A stretch of 23,087 nucleotides of DNA from Azolla pinnata. Taxonomy: Eukaryota > Streptophyta > Polypodiopsida > Salviniales > Salviniaceae. Under the pieces are notes generated by a model. It worked only from the letters and a program-made list of their open reading frames with translations, ran no database searches and was not told where the DNA came from. Position numbers and translations under genes: made by a program. Where the stretch lies: contig JBBBWG010005636.1 of the NCBI GenBank assembly GCA_037176905.1, positions 1 to 23,087 of the forward strand, given 5' to 3'. How positions within the stretch are numbered: the first letter of the stretch is position 1; every line of letters begins with the position of its first letter. This document shows, in pieces, positions 17,413-23,087 of the stretch.

Positions 17413-17428
17413 ACCAATCATATATAAA
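17413..17428 (+). promoter_or_regulatory. Core promoter of trihelix gene: CCAAT plus TATA
   Basis: ACCAATCATATATAAAAC contains CCAAT directly before TATATAAA. A start site about 30 bp downstream (near 17455) would give a leader of about 170 bases. No ATG lies between there and 17627, which supports both the promoter and the start codon chosen. Confidence 0.65.
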
Positions 17429-17626
17429 ACCACATCTCTTCCACCATTTTCAAAACTTCACATTCTCTGCTCTGCTCTGCCCAAAGACCCTCCAGGTACT
17501 CTGTTCCCCTTCAACCCTAATCTCTGGTTGCCTTCTTCAACCCTAACCTGCTCACCAGACGCTGAGAAAGCAGCCCCTAACTTCTCTCACAGCTCCCGAG
17601 ACTTTGATATCCTGCCTATTCAGGGC

Positions 17627-18586
17627 ATGGGGAGCGATGATGAAGATGATGTTGGTGTTGGCGTTGGTGTTGGTGTTGGTGGTGGTGGTAGCCGCAAGCT
17701 CAACAAGCCATTCCACGCCTCCGAGTGGAACCCTGATGCCGTCTTCAGCCTCATGGGGAAATATGGCGAGAAGTATGCCCTTGGAAGAGGGTTGCTCAGG
17801 AATGCTGATTGGGAAGATGTGGTGCATACTGTGAATTCCGCGTGCAATGCTCAACGGACCGTGAAGCAATGCAAGGACAAGATCGATAGCTTGAAGAAGA
17901 GGTACAAAGTGGAGAAGACGAGGATTTTGGGAAGTGGCAGCTCCTCTTTGTCCACATGGATTTTCTTCAACAAAATGGATGAGATCATGAAATCTGTACC
18001 AGTCACTGTCAGGGGCACTCCGAAGATAGTGAGGCTAGCTACTATCGGCTCGTGCGGCGAAGAGTCTCTTTCGACGAGAAGCTCTCCCATTCGAGAGAGT
18101 GACAGCGAGCCAGAGCAATCTTCTGAAAGGAAAGAGAAAACTGTAGCCGTAGATGGTGGTTCGAATCTTGATGACTCCTCATCAGATGATGAGGATGGTG
18201 ATGATGATGTAGATGATGGTGACGACGACGACGACGACGACGATGAAGATCCTGCTGATGATGATGATGATGATGATTATGATGACGAAGAAGAAGATGA
18301 TGATCGTGTCGCAGCAGATTGTCAGAAAAAGATTCAACAATTTTCTGATACTATCAACAATCTTCTTCTCTCAAAGAAGATGCAGCAGACACGCATTCAT
18401 CCTGTAAAAGCTCTGGCTGATGCCATTGTTGGGTTTTCAGATGTGTATGCAAGAATCGAGATTGCCAAGATGGAAGTGTATACTGATATGGAGCTTCAAA
18501 AAGCCAGACTTCAGAGTAGGAAAGGGAATGCAAAGAAAAGGAAAATGATTTCATCTGGTTTCTTGGATGCCGAAATGATGCTCTGA
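17627..18586 (+). CDS. Trihelix transcription factor, SIP1-like clade (319 aa)
   Basis: Nuclear DNA-binding protein of the plant trihelix (Myb/SANT-like) family. The start is the first ATG after the TATA box; the open frame runs further up but has no ATG. Order: acidic start (GSDDEDD), Val-Gly run (residues 9-22), trihelix domain at about 33-97 with W35, W63 (NADWEDVV) and CKDKIDSLKKRYKVE, where Ile replaces the third aromatic as in the SIP1 clade. Next come a linker, a low-complexity Asp/Glu tract of about 45 residues (about 182-226), and a C-terminal helical block (ADAIVGFSDVYARIEIAKME) typical of this clade. A basic KKRK near the end may be a nuclear signal. A single exon is normal for SIP1-type genes. 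The nearest named relatives are the ASIL-type repressors, but I cannot assign an orthologue. The acidic tract could be an interaction or histone-binding surface (inference). Confidence 0.88.
   Translation: MGSDDEDDVGVGVGVGVGGGGSRKLNKPFHASEWNPDAVFSLMGKYGEKYALGRGLLRNADWEDVVHTVNSACNAQRTVKQCKDKIDSLKKRYKVEKTRILGSGSSSLSTWIFFNKMDEIMKSVPVTVRGTPKIVRLATIGSCGEESLSTRSSPIRESDSEPEQSSERKEKTVAVDGGSNLDDSSSDDEDGDDDVDDGDDDDDDDDEDPADDDDDDDYDDEEEDDDRVAADCQKKIQQFSDTINNLLLSKKMQQTRIHPVKALADAIVGFSDVYARIEIAKMEVYTDMELQKARLQSRKGNAKKRKMISSGFLDAEMML
18170..18305 (+). repeat. Coding (GAT/GAC)n tract in trihelix gene
   Basis: Runs of GAT, GAC and some GAA codons encode the Asp/Glu tract. Pure GAC and GAT sub-runs (about 18220-18243 and 18255-18276) mean the tract can change length by slippage without a frameshift. 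Confidence 0.92.
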
Positions 18587-18841
18587 GCGTTTTCTTCATA
18601 TGATTTTTTGTTGAACAAATTCTCACCTGAAGTCATGACTTGTTGCTCTGGATTTCCATTGGAGTAGCGTTTCAATGGAAGAAAGGCACACAGATATATT
18701 CTATTTGTTTTGTTATCGAACATTTACATTCATTTGCTTTGTGATCAATCAAGGAGCTTTTTGTTGTGGGAAAGTTCTGGATTACGTTTAGGGTATCATA
18801 AATGCTGTGCTTGCAAACTCAGGAAAACCTGTTGTTGGAAT

Positions 18842-18947
18842 GATCGTTGCTGTATAAAGATCTCAGCTTAGTAAAAAGCAAAGATGGTAAACATTAGATG
18901 CTGCTGTATAAACATCTCAGCTCAGTAAAAGCAAAGACGGTCTCGAT
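18842..18947. repeat. Imperfect tandem duplication, about 57-bp period
   Basis: GCTGTATAAAGATCTCAGC, TTAGTAAAAAGCAAAGA and GGT (about 18845-18890) recur as GCTGTATAAACATCTCAGC, TCAGTAAAAGCAAAGA and GGT (about 18902-18943). It lies about 260 bp downstream of the trihelix stop and may be in or after its 3' UTR. Confidence 0.85.
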
Positions 18948-19584
18948 GAGATTTTTGTGATTATGATGGATATGCCACTTCACAAAGGCGGTGATTTACA
19001 TCATCATGTGCACTTTTGTTTGGTTTGGATGGATTGTTGGTTGCAAAAACATCCTTTTTGGTTATTTGAATAGTTTGATTTTCAAGATTTGTGCATGTCT
19101 TTCTTCGCGCAATGTGTTCTTAATTAAGGAGCATGGAGTGTTTGTTTGCATACTCGTTGCTATTTGCTTGGTGAATTTCATATAGGGTAACTTGAACATC
19201 TCCTTGCGCACTTTCCACTGATTACTTCTTGATTGCTATAACCAAATTGTGGTTTCCGTTGATTTGGTAGCAAGCAAGTAAGAAGCTGCATTAATATGCC
19301 CCACGCAAAATGGTTCATTTTTCTAAGCTGATATTCATGATGCAGTTGGTATTACTTCATAGCACTAGCAATCATGGACAATGTGTGGACAATATGTGGA
19401 TATTCTGAAAGTATCAGCTGAAATTAACATGGTTGAAGATTGTGATATCCTCGCTAATTATTTGCCTCTGAAAATTGTTGCATTTGGAAAGTCCATAGGA
19501 TCAGCTCTGATTGGTTTTATGCAGCTTCCTGTTATATGAGAAACACACACGCACACACCACAAACAAGGGAATGGGTTTCTGGT

Positions 19585-19614
19585 AACCAGCTTTTGCGAG
19601 GTTAAAAGCTGGTT
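19585..19614. repeat. Perfect 11-bp inverted repeat (hairpin)
   Basis: AACCAGCTTTT at 19585-19595 pairs perfectly with AAAAGCTGGTT at 19604-19614 around an 8-base loop. There is no gene next to it, so a terminator-like or small structured RNA role is only speculative. Confidence 0.8.
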
Positions 19615-20862
19615 TTGTCTTGCAAATTGTGGTTTTTTCAGGATTAATCAAAGAAGAGACTTCCAAATAGGTCTTAATATGTCGGTTTATTTCAACTAGG
19701 GCTCCACATCTCTGTTCGAATGTTTCTCTTGGAACATCAAGCAATGAAGTTTGTATTTGATGAAGTTTTAATGTTGCAGACTAGTGTATTTGATGATGTC
19801 TGTCTATACGCATTTTTCAGGATCAGGTTGCTGGGTTTTATTCCCAAAAAGCTTTGACGTTGTGAAGGCTAATGTCTAGCGGATGATGATCCAAAACTCT
19901 CCCCAAAATCAGCCTCTCTTTATTTAGGAAATGAAGTAAAGACTTTTTTGATCCCCTTGGAGTTTGTTTGTACATGGCGCAGGTACACACGTCTTCACGC
20001 GATTTTTGTCAAAAATCAATGTTTGTCTCTGTGGCACTGAAAGGATTCGCTTTGCTTTGAGGAAATGGAGCTGCGAAGCAGACATGCATGGATGATGTTC
20101 ACACACCAGCAACTGCATTATTTGTGCTGGAGGAGTGAGAACGATTCTTCCAGATTCTTGCTGGCAAGGGCTCCGATTTCCGCTGTTGCGAGGGGGAACG
20201 ATGGATTACCATGAAGGAAACAGATGGCTCGCACAATCACAACAAGCAATCCTCGCATGGCCACCGACAAAAAATCAATGGATGCTGCACGCATCTGCAC
20301 CTGTTCATCTCCACAAATAGAGCTGAAAGGAGAAGGAAACAGTTATGGAGAGAGAGAGAGAGAGGGAGAAGGAGAGGGAGAGAGCAGCCATAACTGTAAG
20401 TCTGCCTCATAATCACAGCCCTGCACACATATCCTTGATGAATGGACTGAACCCATCACCTGAATCACCACCGCCCAGTGATTTTCACCTCCTTGATTTT
20501 GATGACTGCACCAATCGATGGCATCCATTTGCACATATGGGTAAAAGCAAAGCAAGGAGCATGTCTAGTGTGGGGGCTGTGAGCAGCAATTGGCTTGGGA
20601 GGCCCTAGATTTGATGATGGGGCCACAAGATCCCGAAAAGAATCGTTCCATTAGAGCGTTTGTGGGCAGTGTGAGTTTTGTGCCATGGCAAGAGAGGGGG
20701 GGGGGGAGAGAGGACCGACTGGGAATGGGAGCTTGAGAATGTGCGGAGAGTAAAGAAAGGATCCAGGGATGTAGGTATGCAGAGGTGAGCCTGAGTAGCT
20801 AAAAATGGGGAGTGTCAGCCTAGATTCTCTCGCCCATCAGGGGGAAAAGGGTGCTTGGAAGA

Positions 20863-20864
<2 letters not shown>

Positions 20865-20899
<35 letters not shown>
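20865..20899. repeat. (GA)n microsatellite
   Basis: About 16 uninterrupted GA units. GAGA tracts are bound in plants by BBR/BPC proteins; relevance here is inference from its position upstream of a developmental transcription factor. Confidence 0.95.
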
Positions 20900-20901
<2 letters not shown>

Positions 20902-20962
20902 CCATTGCCACGGATCAGGGAGGCGCCTTGCAGGATTGACCAGCTATGGCAGGGCTCTTTCT

Positions 20963-20963
20963 T

Positions 20964-21015
<52 letters not shown>
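20963..21015. repeat. (ATC)n followed by (CAG)n
   Basis: Six or so ATC/CAT units run directly into about eleven CAG units, then CAGAAG variants. A compound trinucleotide microsatellite in non-coding sequence. Confidence 0.95.
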
Positions 21016-21019
<4 letters not shown>

Positions 21020-21167
21020 GAAGCATCAACTACAAGCATGTGCGCTTGGCGTGGAGTAGTTATGGAAACAGAGAGAGAGAGTTGAAACAGGGGAAGAGAG
21101 AGATGGTAGAGGGAGGGAGAGAGGGAGTAGATGGAGACAGGGAGAGCGGAAACAGAGGAGGAGAGAG

Positions 21168-21209
<42 letters not shown>

Positions 21210-21221
21210 GCTGAAACAGGG

Positions 21222-21494
21222 GAGGGAAAGAAGAAGAAGAAGAAGAAAGAAGAAAGAAGAAGAAGAAGAAGAAAGAAGAAGAAGAAGAGGAAGAAGAAAC
21301 AAGGAGAGGAAGAAGAAACAGAAGAAGAGGAAGAAGAAACAAGGAGAGGAAGAAGAAACAGAAGAAGAAGGAAAGCAACAAGAAACAGAGGAAGGTAGAA
21401 GAAGGAAGAAGAAGGAAGAAGAAGAAAGGAAGAAGAAGGAAGAAGAAGAAGGAAGAAGAAGAAAGGAAGAAGAAGGAAGAAGAAGAAGAGAGAT
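21222..21494. repeat. GAA/GGA purine tract with exact 40-bp tandem copy
   Basis: About 270 bases almost free of pyrimidines on the + strand, built of GAA, GGAA and AAGAAG. Inside it, 21281-21320 and 21321-21360 are identical 40-bp units. With the GA repeats before it, the purine-rich region spans about 21064-21494. It is long enough to form triplex (H-DNA) structures in principle. Confidence 0.93.
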
Positions 21495-21651
21495 GGAAGT
21501 TCGGTTCTTGCTCGTGGGGGAGCTCTTCTGGCTATGGCGCTCTCGTCTTTTCCAGCCTCCTAAATTTGGGGGGCGGGGCGCGCGCTGGGGCCATGGCACC
21601 TTCCCCCTTCTCCCCTGTTCTTAGCTACACGCCATAGCCAGCAACTGCTGC

Positions 21652-21658
21652 TATATAT
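21652..21658 (+). promoter_or_regulatory. Possible TATA box of MADS gene
   Basis: TATATAT, 149 bases before the MADS start codon, at the end of the purine-rich region. If used, transcription would start near 21685, leaving a leader of about 120 bases. Only motif and position support it. Confidence 0.35.
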
Positions 21659-21685
21659 GTATTCTGTGCACTGCCATAGCCGGCC

Positions 21686-21763
21686 ATGGCGATGGGAGGA
21701 AGGAGAAGCCCGAGCTCAGGCCGAGAGGGACAGAGACGGAGACGGAGAGACGGAGAGACATAG
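21686..21763 (+). CDS. Possible uORF in MADS leader (25 aa)
   Basis: ATG at 21686 (GCCATGGCG context, strong) opens a 25-residue Arg-rich frame ending at TAG 21761-21763, in a different frame from the MADS protein and 43 bases before its ATG. It matters only if the transcript starts upstream of 21686. Confidence 0.3.
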   Translation: MAMGGRRSPSSGREGQRRRRRDGET

Positions 21764-21806
21764 GAAAAAAAGGAAGCAGAGGGCGCGGAGCAGGAAGAAA
21801 ACGGCC

Positions 21807-23087
21807 ATGGGCCGCGTGAAGCTCGCGATCAAGAAGATCGAGACCGCCGTCGGGAAGCAGGTCACGTACTCCAAGCGCCGCGCCGGCCTGGAGAAGAAGG
21901 CCAAGGAGCTTGCTACCCTCTGCGATGTCGACCTCATCCTCATCCTCTTCTCGCCTGCAGGCAAGCTCAGCTGGATCAATGGAAGCAAGAGGTCTTTCTC
22001 TCTCTCCCTCTCTCTCTGTCTCTCTCTCTCTCTCTCTGTCTCCTTCTTCTTTTAGGGTTCCCAGCCCTTTTTGTCAGGAAATTTGTACTGATAAGCTGCT
22101 GCCATGCCTCCAAATCTCTACCTTGCCTCCCCTGCGTGAGGATCCCACCTTGAGACACAAGAAAAGAATCCATGTTCCTGTATGCGTGAGGATCCCACCT
22201 TGAGACACAAGAAAAGAATCCATGTTCCTGTATGTGTCCATCGTCTTTCTTCTCAGAGAGGCATTCATGCTAATCCATTAGCTACGGCATTCATGCTGTG
22301 TGCATCTATCCGATGATGCTATCCATGGCGTGTGTAGGCTCTGGTTTGGCCTCTGTACCTGGGTGAGGATGGACTTTTGTGTTGGTTTCTGCTGGTAAGC
22401 AAACGATCTTGCTTTGGCAGAAGCGTTGTTTTCACTATTTGGGGGCAATGGTAGAAAGCAAACAAGGAAAAACATCTAGGTAGGTCTTCAGTACCGAAGA
22501 CCCTCTTAGATGTATTGATTCAAACTGTTGGGTTGTTGGAGAGAGATGGTGAGATGGGATGGAGAACATCCAGGTAGGTCTTCAATACAGAAGACCCTCA
22601 TAGATGAATAGATTCAAACTGTTGGGTTGTTGGAGAGAGATGGTGAGATGGGATGGAGCACATCTAGGTAGGTCTTCAATACAGAAGACCCTCATAGATG
22701 TATAGATTCACAACTATTGGGTTGTTTGGAGAAATGGTGAACAGGGATGGAGATCCTATCTGTTCTGGAGAAATGGTGAACAGGATGAAAATCTGTACTA
22801 ATCAGCTCATGAAAATGTAACAAAGTTCTTCTTTTTTTCTTTTTTTTTCCCCCTGATACAGCCCTCCTGATGAAGTTATCATGCGGTTTGCCAATCTCTC
22901 CCCTCAGGAACGGGCCAAAAGGTTAGTCTGATTCCTTTACTATGGAAGAGATCAGCCACCACTTCATTCAGAAGTTTGTAATTTCTGTTTGTCTTTTGTA
23001 TCTCATGCTGATGCTCTTACTCATCAATTTTCATGCTCCTTTCTGTGGGCTGCTGCTGGTCTTGTTCCAGGAAAGTGGAGGCTCTTG
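21807..23087 (+). CDS. MIKC*-type MADS-box transcription factor (5' part, partial)
   Basis: Nuclear MADS-domain factor; MIKC* proteins act mainly in the gametophyte (pollen in angiosperms). Exons 21807-21991, 22862-22921 and 23071 to the window edge join in phase (both junctions split after AG). Residues 1-60 are a MADS domain: [18 protein letters not shown], then [18 protein letters not shown] and ILFSPAGKL. The next exon gives [20 protein letters not shown] and then KVEAL. This segment, with QERAKRK directly after the MADS domain and short separate exons, matches MIKC* (P-clade, AGL30/65-like) rather than classic MIKC genes. The start is the MGR-type ATG (GGCCATGGG). An in-frame ATG at 21657 would add 50 charged residues and is less likely. 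The K-like region and C-terminus are outside the window. Confidence 0.88.
21993..22054. repeat. CT-rich microsatellite just inside intron 1
   Basis: CTCTCTCT/TCTCTGTC repeats begin within a few bases of the donor and run about 60 bases. They are complementary to the GA tracts upstream of the gene. Confidence 0.93.
22133..22232. repeat. Exact 50-bp tandem duplication
   Basis: Unit 22133-22182 starts TGCGTGAGGATCCCACCTTG and is repeated without a mismatch at 22183-22232. The next bases (TGTGTCC) diverge. Perfect identity points to a recent event or an assembly artefact. Confidence 0.97.
22472..22752. repeat. 94-bp tandem array, three copies, each with a hairpin
   Basis: Units begin ACATC(T/C)AGGTAGGTCTTC at 22472, 22566 and 22660; the first two are 94 bp and the third about 93 and more diverged. 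A partial fourth (GGAGAAATGGTGAACAGG) follows to about 22785. The first 42 bases of each unit form an imperfect inverted repeat: arms of 18 with 3-5 mismatches around a six-base loop (AGTACC or AATACA), with a perfect 7-bp core GGTCTTC/GAAGACC. It lies in MADS intron 1, about 110 bp before the exon 2 acceptor. Confidence 0.95.

Larger units (their letters stand above)
18587..20340. other. Trihelix 3' region and spacer
   Basis: No gene supported in about 1.75 kb. Contents: a tandem repeat (18842-18947), a perfect hairpin (19585-19614), and otherwise ordinary AT-rich sequence. No open frame on either strand exceeds about 70 codons or shows a domain. Confidence 0.55.
20341..21650. other. MADS upstream region, simple-sequence rich
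   Basis: About 1.3 kb upstream of the MADS gene with GA tracts (20346-20386, 20865-20899, 21064-21110, 21166-21205), a G11 run (20696-20706), ATC/CAG repeats and a GAA-rich purine block. Long open frames here are products of low-complexity sequence and are not accepted as genes. An open frame at 20345-20608 has a less repetitive second half (from MNGLNPSPESPPPSD), but no domain. Confidence 0.65.
21992..22861 (+). other. MADS intron 1 (870 bp), repeat-rich
   Basis: A GT-AG intron (donor AG|GTCTTT, a weak match after GT; acceptor preceded by a T/C tract at 22828-22854). It contains a CT tract, a 50-bp exact tandem pair and a 94-bp array, described separately. No nested gene seen. Confidence 0.85.

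Noticed and set aside
17528-17626. Upstream in-frame extension of the trihelix protein
   Set aside because: No ATG in that stretch; the first ATG after the TATA box is 17627. It is treated as 5' leader.
20345-20608. Small gene with MNGLNPSPESPPPSD
   Set aside because: The first third is GA-repeat translation and the rest has no known domain or splice support; not enough to call a gene.
21060-21599. 179-codon minus strand open frame (Ser/Leu/Phe-rich), which might look like membrane segments
   Set aside because: It is the reverse translation of the same purine tract; the hydrophobicity is a by-product of CTT/TCT codons.
20851-21624. 257-codon + strand open frame upstream of the MADS gene
   Set aside because: It is almost entirely translated GA/GAA repeat (Arg/Glu/Lys runs) plus poly-Ile/Ser from the ATC/CAG tract; low-complexity DNA stays open by chance and there is no domain.
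22472-22785. CRISPR-like array
   Set aside because: Whole 94-bp units repeat, including the would-be spacers; this is an intronic minisatellite in a plant gene.

Overview
The window is nuclear DNA from a land plant. The evidence is spliced genes with GT-AG introns, a plastid/mitochondrial PORR-domain protein (a plant-specific family), a MIKC*-type MADS-box gene, a SIP1-clade trihelix factor, and TTTAGGG (plant-type) telomere-like repeats. I could not fix the lineage: the protein sequences fit a vascular plant, and several residues differ from the angiosperm versions I know. I saw no retroelement, no transposon coding region, no rRNA/tRNA gene and no CRISPR-like array.

All six supported genes lie on the + strand. 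From left to right: (1) the last exon (524-760) of an unidentified gene, preceded by intron carrying an (ACAT)n microsatellite; (2) a complete six-exon mitochondrial Mn superoxide dismutase gene (1661-3937, 223 aa); (3) a single-exon PORR-domain organellar RNA-binding protein (5462-6931, 489 aa), whose upstream region is a minisatellite built on TTTAGGG; (4) a complete 27-exon gene for the largest subunit of RNA polymerase III, NRPC1 (8332-16090, about 1407 aa), which occupies a third of the window; (5) a single-exon trihelix transcription factor with a long acidic tract (17627-18586, 319 aa); (6) the first two exons and the start of the third of a MIKC* MADS-box gene (21807 to the window end).

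I assembled the exons by hand from splice signals, reading-frame phase and family similarity. In SOD and NRPC1 every phase closes and no internal stop is needed. The genes are not an operon and share no pathway. Functionally they cover oxidative defence in mitochondria, organellar RNA splicing, tRNA/5S rRNA transcription, and two nuclear transcription factors.

The non-coding part is unusually rich in short tandem duplications. These include two-length telomere-like units (4860-5230), degenerate units near 1315, 7194 and 18842, a duplication covering a splice donor in NRPC1 (13061/13135), and a dense simple-repeat zone around the MADS gene: GA, GAA, CAG and CAT tracts upstream, then a CT tract, a perfect 50-bp duplication and a 94-bp hairpin-bearing array in its first intron. 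These repeat structures, rather than a new gene system, are the most unusual content. I found no convincing undescribed multi-gene system.
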